DNA of 64,000 nucleotides from Phlyctochytrium arcticum (lineage: Eukaryota; Chytridiomycota; Chytridiomycetes; Chytridiales; Chytridiaceae), in assembly GCA_025602905.1 (NCBI GenBank), contig JAHLKI010000001.1, positions 1,550,001 through 1,614,000 on the forward strand. The letters are read 5' to 3'. The notes beneath the pieces are model-generated. The model saw only the letters and a list, made by a program, of their open reading frames with translations, searched no databases and was not told the origin of the DNA. Below are positions 32,817 to 44,200 of this stretch, piece after piece; position 1 is the stretch's first letter; the number at the start of each line of letters is the position of its first letter. The translations under genes were made by a program, and so were the position numbers.

Positions 32817-35573
32817 TTACCCTCCTCTTTTCTTGCGATATCCACCGCGGCCTTTACCGCGCCACGCCTTCTTGGGTTCATACGGTTTACTCGCGGCCGT
32901 GTATTTATTCTCGAATGGTTCGTCATCCCGAGCCATGCCAGCCGCTGTGACTGCGTCAAACTGCTTGAAGTACATGGCCATGTCATTCCCATCATTAGCC
33001 CTTAATGGTTGAAAACCTTCTAGGGGTGATAGGTTCTCCATATCATTTTCGTCATCAAGTGGGTATCCATAATCATCCTCCAATGCATTTTGCCACAAGT
33101 CCTCTTCCCGTGGGCGTGTTGGTTGGGTCTCCTGGGCCACATAATTTGGAATATGCGTGTCTTCATCAGAAAAGGGTTCATCAAAAATGGCATCGGCCAA
33201 GTTCATATCGCCGAATAGATCTTGATGAGTAGAGTTTTCAACTCCGGTGGTGTAGTGAGCCTTGCTGCGTGGTGGAGATTGATTACTGCTTTCGGAGTGC
33301 TGCGTGTCCATATGTTTCTGAAACTCTGACTGGAGAAATCGTTGGTTACAATGCAAACACTTTTCAAATTTGGTCTGCGTTCGCTGTTGGGGGTAAGTAT
33401 CAGTTTTGTCCTGCTGCTTTGAAGCCCGGCTGCTTGCAGCTAAGTCTGGCACGCGGAGTTAGCAGTTATACATTCACAAACACGTATAATCCAAATTACC
33501 TTTCAGCGGCGTCTTCTTTGGGGGTGTCTTCTTTGTCTTTGTGTCCTTTGCTGGAGGCTTATCCTTGCCTTTTGGGTCCAAAAATCTCAGAATGCTGGGG
33601 CCAGGCATGTTGTCAGGATCCAAGTTCCGATCGTTCTCATCTTCGTCACTGGAAATCAAACGTGCTGCTTTTCCACGAGATTTTCGGGACTTTGTCAGCG
33701 CAGAAAGACTCTTCTTTCGCTCCGCGATATTGGATGCAGCCATACTCTCCAGATCTGAAGCAGGAGTGGGAGATTTCCCAGGAGCAGTATCACATTCATA
33801 CGCATGGGTGTTGATCTCGGATCCTGAAAAGTGATTCCCACAAATTGGGCACTGCAAAAGCAAAGCATTAGTCACGTCTCGCAGAATTACACATTGATCA
33901 CACACTTACCGGGAAGGTTGCAGTTCGTGGCACATTTGTTGGTTTACCATCGCCTAACAATATCTCATCATCGTCAGATAGCGATTGGACTCGGCTGCGG
34001 GGGGTTGAAGTTCTTTTCGATGCTCCGCTACTGGAGCTACCAGGCATGTTGTTTTCTTGTAGGAGCCGATTCATAAAAGGCTTACGACCGGCCTCATGAC
34101 TAGTTCCCCCGTACGCATAAACGTCGTCATCAGAAGAGTCTTGTGGATCGGCAACCCTCGATTTCCTGGGCTCCGATTGAATTTTTCGAGTATTGAAATA
34201 ATTATTGGCGGATTTTTCAGTAGGGCCCGCCTTATCTGTTTGGGGTGGTTTGACACTTATATCCAAAAAAGAGGATGTAATCACGCGGGGTGTTGTCGGG
34301 TTATCGATGTTTTTGCGGGATGCAAGGGTATACTTGCGCTTGGGTGTTGGTTCCTTGGCACTTTCTTGACCACTTGTTGACGGATTCAGTGTTTTGGATA
34401 GTGATAGAGATGGGTTTGCGGTGTGGGTAGTGGTATTTATGAACTTGGCGGATGTTATGGATATTTCGTCGTCGTCTGAGTCGCTATCGCCCAAAAGATG
34501 CTTATCGGTACTATGGATACTCGGTCGCTTGTAGGGCCCTGATTGACGATTATCAGGGTGGTGTCCTTCCACGTCTTGAGAATCTAGAGATATCTCAGAA
34601 TGCACTCCTTTCCGTTTCAGTCCTCTCGGCGGCGTTGGAGTTGGATCTTTTGATAAATCAATTTCAATCTCTACAGAAGGGGATCTTTGCGAGTAGGCAT
34701 AGAGTAGAGGCGAGCTATGGTCGTTGAAATCATCAGTAGGAACCATGTCGTCTGCAGGTTGGCCATTTGTATCATTGATCAGTACATCGTTGAGCACAGC
34801 ATCATTATCCTCAACAATGTCGTCCGCCAATGTAAGTAAATCCACGCTTTGGGCATTCCGTTGCGAGGATGAGCTTATTTGGCTGGGTCCACGGAAATTG
34901 CTTGGTGAACTTGTCCGAGCAGCAAACTTTGAGAAAGGATTTTGACTGACATCGCGCTGCTTCTTCGCTGGGGGCTTTTTTGGTGTTCCAAGGTCATTCT
35001 CCATTCCTTTGTCAATATCGGATTCGTCACTCAGTGCGAGGTCCAAATCCGGGAGCTTCCGGGCAGACTTCATATGGCTAGCAGGCTTTCGGGGGGACCC
35101 TCGACCTCGCTTTTCGGGTTTGATATCATAGCGGGTGTAAAGTTCAGCCAAGAACTGTCGTTGTCGCTTTCTGCGTTCCATTGCGCTCATGACCCCAAAA
35201 TCGGCCTCCTCGCCAGATTTGGCACGCCTCCCTGGGGTTACTACACGGCTACTGGTCTCGCCTTGAATTGTATCTAGCACTTCGGGGGAGCATTGTCGAG
35301 ACTTTCGAGGAGTGGTACCACAATCTCCCAATGAAAGTGCTATTGTTTTCTCCAAATCCTTCTGATATTCATCTTCACTATGTGTAAACGAACTCTGTTG
35401 TGGGACTGTTGATACTGTTGAGGACGATTTACGGTTCGCCGGGTTGCATGTTAGCCACTCACCGTTAGCACTGGTTGAAAAAACATAGGTTAGCGTTAGA
35501 AAGTGTTGACATTGTGGAGGCAAAGTACATACTAGGTTTGCTGGGAAGCCCGCCGGCTGCGGCGGCTGATCAT
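32817..35573 (-). CDS. UIM and UBZ-type zinc finger protein, 860 aa
   Basis: Four exons: 35533-35573, 33910-35470, 33500-33851 and 32817-33445, with introns of 62, 58 and 54 nt. Near the N-terminus (residues ~46-63) HSEDEYQKDLEKTIALSLGD fits a ubiquitin-interacting motif. A long disordered, Ser/Asp/Lys-rich middle follows. Two Rad18/UBZ4-like fingers come next: CPICGNHFSGSEINTHAYEC (residues 535-554) and CLHCNQRF...KHMDTQH (681-701). The C-terminus is basic (KKAWRGKGRGGYRKKRGG). UIM plus UBZ in one nuclear-looking protein recalls the DNA-damage adaptor RAP80, but no other RAP80 feature is recognised. The stop codon overlaps a perfect GTAAGT donor, so a further 3' exon is conceivable. Confidence 0.75.
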
Positions 35574-35981
35574 TGTACTGCTGCCTCCCCTATGGACAAG
35601 AACTAGCTCTGCGTTGCTGATCTTTCATTATCCAGACTAAGACATTGACACACTCCTCCGTGTCACTTCTTTGTTTGTCTGTGCCATTGACGAGAGGGAA
35701 ATCTTTGAGCACCCAGAAATTCCAAGTTCCGCGCGCAACTTTCAATATAGCCCAATTTGCGTTTGGTACTCTGACTTTCGTGCAAGTTTCGGGAGCACCT
35801 GGAGACTGACCTAAAGACCTGACTGGAGACCTGGAGCACTGGGTTGTGTACAGGGTTGTGTAGGAGGCCGAAATGAGTGGCAAATGAAAGGCTTTATAGA
35901 ATCTGGTTGACGAATGGCAAACCCGTTCTGCACAATCGATCACATCCACAAGTACCGCAACTAACCGCTAAGACATATGAA
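35574..35981. other. intergenic upstream of tRNA-Glu
   Basis: No gene supported. GGAGACCTG-type words (GACCTGACTGGAGACCTGG) are repeated at 35814-35835. Confidence 0.5.
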
Positions 35982-36053
35982 TCCGCATTGGTCCAGTGGT
36001 TAGGATCCCGCGCTTTCACCGCGGTGGCCGGGGTTCGATTCCCCGATGCGGAG
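35982..36053 (+). tRNA. tRNA-Glu (anticodon TTC)
   Basis: A 72-nt cloverleaf. Acceptor TCCGCAT pairs with ATGCGGA, the anticodon arm is CCGCG-CTTTCAC-CGCGG, and the T arm contains GGTTCGATTCC. A T-rich terminator is downstream. No intron. Confidence 0.95.
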
Positions 36054-36662
36054 CTACATTTTTGATTTTTGATGATATATTTTTTTGAGCACTTCTCGCC
36101 CCAGTCTCGCCCCCTGTGTTGAGGCGTATACTGCAGCGTTATTACCGCTGGTCTCCTTTTTTCAAAAACGCTATTTTGCGACCAATGTCCACTAGCAGAT
36201 CGCGTACTGTACCGTACGCGTCAAATCTTAGGTCAAATGGCGATATCGTCGGTCACAGATATTACTGTATACTGTCTTCAGATCACAGGCATCGTCATTT
36301 GTGTATGGTGGAGAGGACACAACTATCAAACAGAAGCAGAAGCAAGCTGTTGTGTTGTTAGTTATTGATGATCTGATGTGAACCTTCATGCCCTTGGAAG
36401 ATAGCAGATGGGTGACTTTGACTCAAATCGGTGAACTGTAAGAAACAGTGAATTCGTCCACCTGATAATATATCAGCCGCCTTCCTATGCTACTGCATTT
36501 GCAGGACATTGCTGTCCCCATGTTAGATGTTTGTACGGAATACATATAAGATCTGAGCATACGCGCGACGCGATTTACTCGCAGAACTTCAAATAAACGT
36601 AATCCTAATTCTGATCTAAAGTCCCCAGCTCCAAGTGTTATCCCGGCATAGTTCCCACAATA
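36054..36662. other. intergenic, promoter of CEP83-like gene
   Basis: No gene seen. AT-rich, no obvious repeats. Confidence 0.45.
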
Positions 36663-39467
36663 ATGGTTGACGAAAAAGAGACGGTACTGGACAAGCTCAA
36701 AGTTGCCCTGGGATTGGTCGAAACACTCAAGCAGGAGAATGATGCTTACCGAGATAATTTTGAACAGGTAAAAACGCGTAAAACACACATTTTTACTCGA
36801 TGCCCAACGGCTAACAAATACATTGATAAAAATTTCAGCTCAAGAATGGAAATGAGCAGTTGCAGGAGCAGTACGAGAACCTGGAACGAGAATGTGAAAT
36901 CTCAGTCAAAGAGAAGGTATGTCTATGAGATCAACTTTCAACTCCAAGTAAGTACATCACTCATTTCCTTGCCGGTAGGCTGCACTTGACGCGCAAATGA
37001 ATGAGACTACCACCTATTTGAAGACTCAAGTGGAGGAGAAAACAAAAGAGTTGAATGATATCCGATCAAAAGCACTGAAACCAAAGTATGTCTTGCTCAA
37101 CCTGCATGTAGACGGATGGATGGCTTATCGAATTGTAATTCCAACTAGGGATCTCGATATCATCAAGTTCCGAACCATACAAGATATGGAAGAGCAGAAT
37201 GAGAAGAGGTGGAAGGGCTTACAAAAGGTCCGGTGCAACTCACAATGCTTTACGTGACACACCAAGTGATGGGGTATGACAGGAGATGGAAAAGTTTCGT
37301 TCCGCGTATTATGCCCTGCGAAGGGATCATGAAGTCGCAAAAGCTGACATTGATCGAGAGGTAGGAGAGCATCTACTTGCCAGCACGGGTGGTCGCTCAA
37401 AGTCCTTTGGCGCTGCAGCGAGCCACCATGGAAGCAAAGGCCCGAGAGATGGAGGCTGTGTATCAGGAGGAGACGGCAGCATTGGAAGCGCGGACTCTAG
37501 AGCTGCGGCAATGCCTAGACACTTCAACAGATATTAAGCGCCATCGCGAGATACAGCGAGAGCTTGCCGATCTGCAAATAAAAATGCAGACGATGCAGCC
37601 GGAAATTGATGAGCTGAGGTGGGAAAAACTGGTTCTCGTCGAAATAGTCCGTCACACTGAAGTGGTTTACGACAGGGCCGAGCGAGAGAAGCTGAGGGTA
37701 GATATTGAGCAACAAGCAAGGGTGCACCAACGAAAATTGATGGACGAGGTGTCCCACAGCAAGCTGCTTCAAGCTGAGAAAGAGTCGCTACTTTCAAGGG
37801 TACTTCTTCCGCTGACATGAGGCGACCTGTTACTAACCCGCTGTTGATGCAGATAACATCATTGGAGACAGAGGATACCCAAAATCTGCGGAAACTGGAT
37901 CAAATGTCTGAGCAAAATACCATTCTGACCAAGGAGCTGGACAAAACGAAGAGTAGACTTGAAGAAGCGACGCATAAATTCAAGTGAGCTTTGAATTGAA
38001 CAGTGCGCATTCTCAAGATTATTTTCTTATGCCAACGGGATAGCACGGCCATGTCCGATCAAAAATTGGAAGGGTTGAAATACAAAAATGAATACGAAAA
38101 CATCATCAGTGACCTGAAAGACAAGAAGGCTGAGATCGAGAGGTACAGTAGCTTCAAAACTTCTACTCTTGTCAAGCACAAGCGTTCTGACACCATGATA
38201 TAGCCGGCTAAAACAGGCAGAGGAAGTCATCGGCAACCTCCGAGAGCGTGTCGCTCACGGCGAGAAGGACTTGCTGGAAAAACTGCGCATCGCTCGCGAG
38301 GAAGAGTGGGCAAAGCGGGCGCAAATTGAGTCTGAAAAGTGCGAGGTAAAGAAGATGCAAAATTGGGGTTCCCTGGCTTTAATGCTGATTGACATCATTC
38401 GCGCACTCGTTAGCTGGAAAAACAACTCGCAGCTTCCAAGCAGAAGGTGACTGAAGATGAAACATGGAATGACACGGCGAGAAAAGAGCTTCAAAATGTT
38501 GGTTTCGACGTCGTTACACATATCTGCAAACCTAAGCTAATGATTCACTTACAGGAACTTGCGCAGCTAAAGCAGACCGTGCGTATTTTGCAAACGCAAA
38601 AAGACGGCTTGGCGCAAAAGGAGCAGGAGAACACAATCATGATTGACAGAATGAACGTGGATTTGACGCAGTTGCGGTCAAGTTTGTTGGAAGCAGAGTC
38701 GATAGGCAAGGATGCCATGAAGGACGTAGAATTACATAAGAAGGCGGAAGAGGTGCTCCGGTAAGTGACACTCCGCACTACGAGAACGATCTCTCTCATT
38801 AAGTTAATGATAGAGATAAGCTATCAACATTGGAAGTTACCCTCTCAAATGTACAAGCAAAGCTGACGGACTTGACGGAGCAATCAGAGAAAGAACGAGA
38901 AGCATATATTCATAATGCCGAGCGGCATCGCGTAAGGACTTGCTGTGGAACAAAGCTCAAACAATGAAACTCATCTGAATTGGGAGCAGGGCATATGGGC
39001 CAAAGAGAAATTAAGTCTTCATCAACAAGTGGAAGCCTTAGACAACGAAAAAGACGATTTACTCAGCCGACTCCAAGATTTGGAGAAACTTATGGCAAAG
39101 GTTGGTCATGATATACTCATCCCAGGTTTCGTGCCACTGCTAACAACAGTGATAGTCTCAATCTGTTTTCAAATGCAAGGCGCAGACTTGGAAATTGAAG
39201 ACCAAAACCTACAAAGAGGAAATCCAGCGACTGAGGTATGTTACCTGTGTTTAGTCAAACGGTCCGCTTAATCACCATAATGTCCTCCAGGAGTGCCGCA
39301 GAAGCCGAAACGCGGCGTGTAGAAGCTATCAATAAAGAGGTACGCATCCAACATGTTAGCGTGCTGACAAAGCTTGTCTGATGGTCGTCATCTCTCAGTT
39401 GCATCAACGGCAAGTAGATTTCATGGGCCTACTGAGGACAGAGGGAATACTAGAAGCATCAGCGTGA
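36663..39467 (+). CDS. CEP83: CEP83-like coiled-coil protein, 16 exons
   Basis: Exons: 36663-36767, 36839-36916, 36979-37085, 37149-37227, 37283-37360, 37419-37799, 37853-37983, 38044-38142, 38204-38345, 38414-38497, 38555-38760, 38814-38931, 38990-39100, 39180-39235, 39291-39339, 39399-39467 (630 aa). All junctions are GT-AG and in frame. Nearly the whole protein is coiled coil. It recalls animal CEP83 (about 700 aa) in order and spacing: an early EMEKFRSAYYALRRDHEVAK segment, TDIKRHREIQRELADLQ, SEQNTILTKELDKTKSRLEE, and a late WAKEKLSLHQQ helix. CEP83 anchors basal bodies to membrane through transition fibres. The similarity is recalled, not computed; another centrosomal coiled-coil family is possible. 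The 57-nt intron at 38498-38554 is a multiple of three and could be retained. Confidence 0.7.
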
Positions 39468-39748
39468 TAAGCCACCCCTCCACACAGCATCCGGGCTCCC
39501 ACATGTTCACGCTTTCGAACATAAATTGTATCTGATTCAGCGATAAATAGTCGCGCACGGAGCACTTCATATGAGGTCATCAAGGAACCATGTTGATAGA
39601 GTATAAAATTGTATTTTGGTTCTACAGATGACTGCTACATTGCCAGTGCGTCATTCTCCAGGAAGGGATTATAAACAGGGCTGCAAGTATCGAATGTTAG
39701 TCCGCGGTTTCTTGGGTGCGAAGGAGTTGAATATCACTCTTACGTTAT

Positions 39749-40273
39749 TTAGTACGCGTGGAACTCAAGGGACTTGAGGTATTCTTGGCGCTTCATGAAT
39801 TCCTTCTTCTCAGAGGCAGGTGCGTATCTAGATCGGGATTGAAAGAGACAATGTAAGTGACGGTCATAAAGCACAGATCTCTCTCCCACATTCCATCACC
39901 ATCCTTTTCCACCACATATAATCACACGGTAGGTGTTGATCGCAAAGCACTGCAGTAGGTCTACCCTTCCAAACGTCCTCGGAAACCTATCAGCACAAAA
40001 TACTTACGGGACCCAGAGTTGGTAGTACAGGAAAGCGACCCAAGCAATGATGGGGTAAGCCAAACGGTACTGGTACTTGACATAAGCCTTCTCGTAAATC
40101 TCTCCCAAGGTTGTTTCAGGGCTCAGCTTGACGGGAGGAACAAACTTCTTCAAGTTGTCGAGAGCAAAGACAGATGTGCTAGCTGCTCGACGCTGGGGAG
40201 CGACAAGAGCTCGCGACGTGGAGGCCATTGGGCGGGCGGCAGCGGCCGTGCGGAGAGCGGCTTTGAAGAGCAT
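39749..40273 (-). CDS. small mitochondrial membrane protein, 114 aa
   Basis: Two exons, 40008-40273 and 39749-39827, with a 180-nt intron. The N-terminus is a classic mitochondrial targeting sequence: MLFKAALRTAAAARPMASTS with many Arg and Ala and no acidic residue. A linker follows, then one membrane helix (AYPIIAWVAFLYYQLWV) and a short charged tail (EKKEFMKRQEYLKSLEFHAY). Size and layout fit an accessory subunit of an inner-membrane complex such as ATP synthase or the respiratory chain, but I cannot say which. It diverges from the next gene across a 299-bp promoter. Confidence 0.7.
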
Positions 40274-40572
40274 AGCTGTTGGATGCAAGAGTGGAAAAGA
40301 CCAGATGGCAATAGCTCCGTCGTCGGGTTCTTGAGTCGTGATAATTGGCTTTTCCAGACTGGCGAGCGCTGCTATGGCAACTTGCGGTGGCCCAGTCTCG
40401 AGAACAACAACCATTGCGCGTGGTAGTCGGCGATGCAACCTGCATCTCTGCATCTTGAATAGGTTTACTGACAGACAAGGCATAGTAGCATACGAGAAGA
40501 CGGAAGGTGCTGCAGGACCGGACGGCCTGAGTACGAGCTAGCGTGTGGACCCGATTCGTGCGGCGATCAACC

Positions 40573-41088
40573 ATGTCAGACTCACCCTACATCGGTCGAA
40601 GACAACCCCTCCACGAACGATCAGCCTCAGTTCGAGCCCAGTATGCCGGCTCCGAAACGTCCGACAAGAGCGACACTCCCGACGACCCAGGCGCCATCAT
40701 TGTTCCCGCCGTGCGCGAGGAGCCACTCGAAATTGGACCAGAAGATGCCGGATTAATGTCGCATCCCATCGACTATATGGATTCAGAAGAGCGCGAGATT
40801 AAGCGGTCGATTGCAAGAATTCTGACGGACCCCGAACTGCTGCTCTCGCACGCTCGAAAACAGGGAGAGGTAATATATTCACTCATTCACTATCTGGTTT
40901 GTTGGTATGAAACTTGTCCCTAGTCTTTGTACATTACCCGCTTGCGTTATCAATACCTCATGACTGGGAGATCGCTTCCTAGGCACTGGGAGCCCCGTTA
41001 CTCGGGTGAAGGTTCGTTCGATGCAAAAGCACCAGGTTTCTACGAACAGTTTGTCGAAGCCGAAGAACCCGTCGTGAGCATGACTTGA
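40573..41088 (+). CDS. orphan protein, 153 aa
   Basis: Two exons, 40573-40869 and 40924-41088, with a 54-nt phase-0 intron. The N-terminal 75 residues are Ser/Asp/Pro-rich and disordered. The C-terminal half (EREIKRSIARILTDPELLLS, then SLYITRLRYQYLMTGRSLP and HWEPRYSGEGSF) looks helical and conserved-like, but I do not recognise it. No membrane segment. It is divergent from the small mitochondrial protein gene. Confidence 0.6.
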
Positions 41089-41230
41089 ATAAGTTTTGAA
41101 ATTTGTAAATAATTTGATTGAGAAAATCCGTTTCATGTACAAAAGAACAACAACGAAATAAAATAGATTTGAAAAAATTCTTTACTTTCCCTTCCGCATG
41201 ACATGTGTGTGTGTGTCTTCAGTATGCCGC

Positions 41231-44200
41231 TCAACGCTTTGGACCATCTTTGGACATTTGCATCAAAATGGCTTGATTTATCTTGCGTTGCATTTCGTCA
41301 TCTAATAGATCCATGGGGGTCGCTTCGCTCGGACGGGTTGGCATGCTTGTTGGTGGACCGGCAAAGGACGAGTTGGAGGAGGGTGGTTGTAGTATAGGGG
41401 CTTGAGTTGGAGGTACGGCGGGATAGGAGAGTGGATGGGACCCTGCATGAAAGCTGTCGTACCCGGAACCAGGTATAAGGCCTGCAGGGGTGGTATTAGC
41501 AAAACGCCCACCTGTTCCGGTTGGGTGGTTCACCGCGCCAGGCAGTGAAGCACCGGATGCCATTGGAGCCGGAGCAGCAATGTTGACAAAGGAAGGACTA
41601 GAAATACCTGATGGCCGCGGCAAAGGGACAGATTGAGCTTGTTGAAGAGAGGCCATTTGTTGCAACATTTGTGACGTCGCACTGGCGTACATTTGCTGCA
41701 TGGACTGGGCAATGGTTTGCTGCCAAGATTCAAACAGGCTGCGGATACTAGGCTGTAACGCAGTCAGCGCAGCATCTTGTTGCACAGGCCGTGGACCGGA
41801 ACTGGTAACTAAAGCTTGTGAGAACTCAGGAGCGACTACCTGATGAGCGGAACTTTCGTTGCCAGGCATGGGTGCCATAGTTCTTGGCCGTTTGGATGGA
41901 CTCGGGTTGTCGGGCAACTCCAAATCGGGTATGTGCATTCGATGTGACGATGCTGCTTTTGGAGTGGGTGAGAAATTTTCGTAGGGAAGACGGGGACTGT
42001 AAGCAGCTTGCTCGTCCTTGATGGAAGCCGAGTTTTTGCGCGTGCTAGTGTATTGAGGGGTGGGATTTTTGCGGGCGCTTGAGGTTTCTATAGAATGGGT
42101 ACTGGTGTTCCTCCGCGGGCTCGAGTGCTCGGCATTCGACTTGCGCGATACTTTGTGCTCTGCACAAGCAAAGTCAGAAATCACTCCACCAATAAACGAA
42201 AGCTTACCATTTGGCTTCTTCTGGGATTTTGCGGGAGGTTGGCGTGGTGGAGATCCTGGTACAGGCGTTGCTATAGCTGACTCTGGTATCTCACCATCCT
42301 CCAATTCGATCGTCCGACGCAATTTGGCCTGAGCGGTTGTACCCTGGACATTATTTGAACGGAGGGGAGACGACTTTTGTTGTGGCTCGGTTTGACGTGG
42401 CGGAGTCGACATAGGGGACGTATTCTTTGGGCTGCTCAGGCGAGCTTGCTTGCTCACCATCAGCTTCTGCCGTAAAGCTTCCGCGCGCCTCTCAACAAGC
42501 GCAGTAGACTAAGCAAAAATCAATGAGAGGAAAGTCTTGAGCATTAGGAGCGATTTTACCCACCTCATCAATTTGCTCTGCATTCTGTTGTTGGGTAGTG
42601 ACCCGCCGTTGATCTTCCACAAATTTATCAACATCTTGCAATAACGACGACATTTGCTGACCGGTGAGCTGCGGTGTCACCTGTCTGCCTTGCGGTGGTG
42701 GGACATCGGCGACTGGCGGTTGCTGCTGAGCGATTCGGTTTGCGACCGCGCCCGCGAAATCCTCTTGACGAATCTGCTTCAAATGGTCTCGCTCGGCTTC
42801 TAATTGGGCGACAGCTGCCTTTTGTTTTTGTAGCGCTTCGTCGAGTTGCCTCCGGTTGTCCAAGGCCTGCTTCTGACGCTCAGCCTCCCGCTTCAAAGTG
42901 GCTGCTCGGGCCTCCATTTCCTTCCTCAATTTCGAACGAGCTTCCTCGCGTTTTATGGTATCTTCTTTCAGTTTCCTGAGTGTCTCCAGTTCTTTTGCCT
43001 GAGCATCGGCTGCTTCTTGCAGTTTTCGCTCGCGTTCGTCATCTGCCGCCTTCTTGGCAGCGAGGTGACGCTGTTGTTCTTCCAATTTAGCTTTGGCGGC
43101 AGCTGCCTCTTGCAGTTTGCGTTGTCGTTCAGCCTCACGAGCCTTTGCCTCCGCTTCAGCAGCTGCAGCTTTAAGTTGCCGCTCCATCTCGCGAGCTTTG
43201 GCAGCTGCTTCTTCTTGTCTTCTAGCCTCTGCCTCTGCTTCCTCCTTCAACTTTCGCTGACGTTCTGCCTCTTTAGCCGCAGCCTGTGCCTCTTGCTGCT
43301 GCATAAACAGGCGCACTGCTTCCATAGCCTCGGCGTCCTCTTGGCGCTTACGCTCTTCTTCACGAGCTCTGGCTTCAACAGCTGCTTTCAATTTGCGTTT
43401 GCGCTCTTCTTCACGGGCTTGGGCCTCAGCTGCCTCAGCTGCCTCCTTCAACTTTTGCTGACGATCTGCCTCTCTAGCCGTAGCCTCTGCCGCTTCCATA
43501 AGCTGGCGCAACCTTTCCTCTTGCCGAAGGACACGCTGGCGCTCTTCTTCGCGGGCTTGGGCCTCAGCCTCTTCTTTTAACTTGCGCTGGCGCTCTTCTT
43601 CACGGACTTTGGCCTCAGCCGCCTCCCACAATTTCCGCTGACGCTCTTCTTCTCGTGCTTTGGCCTCGGCAGCTTCTTTCAATTTACGTTGGTATTCCGC
43701 TTCGCGGGCTAGAGCTTCCGCTTCCTCTTTCAATTTCCGCTGGCGCTCCACTTCGCGAGCTACAGCTGCTTCTGCCTCCTCCTTGAGCTTGCGCTGACGC
43801 TCGGCTTCTTGAGCTCTGGCCTCCGCTGCTTCTTTTTGAATTCGCCGGCGCTCCATTTCGGCCTCAGCAGCTTCTTTCAACTTCCGCTGCCGCTCGGCTT
43901 CCCGCGCCTTGGCCTCGGTCTCTTCATTTAGTTTCCGCAGACGCTCGGCTTCCCGCACCTTGGCTTCAGCCTCTTCCTTCAATTTCCGTTGACGCTCGGC
44001 TTCCCGCGCCTTGGCCTCGGCTTCGTCCTTCAATTTCTGCTGTCGTTCCGCTTCTCGTGCTTTTGCTTCAGCTAATTGGATCTGCAGCTGTATTTCCCGA
44101 GCCTTGGCTTCCTTCATCTTGCGGTCCCGCTCTTGTTGTTCACGCGCTTTGGTCTCAATTTCGCGGATTCGGCGTTGTAGCTCCTCCTCATCCCGAGCCG

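Noticed and set aside
35982..36053. Third copy of the tRNA-anchored block after tRNA-Glu
   Set aside because: The sequence 34 nt downstream does not match; the block is present after only two of the six tRNAs.
42846..43580. 244-codon Leu/Phe/Cys-rich plus-strand ORF resembling a membrane protein
   Set aside because: It is the antisense of the charged helical repeats; the pattern follows from their codons.
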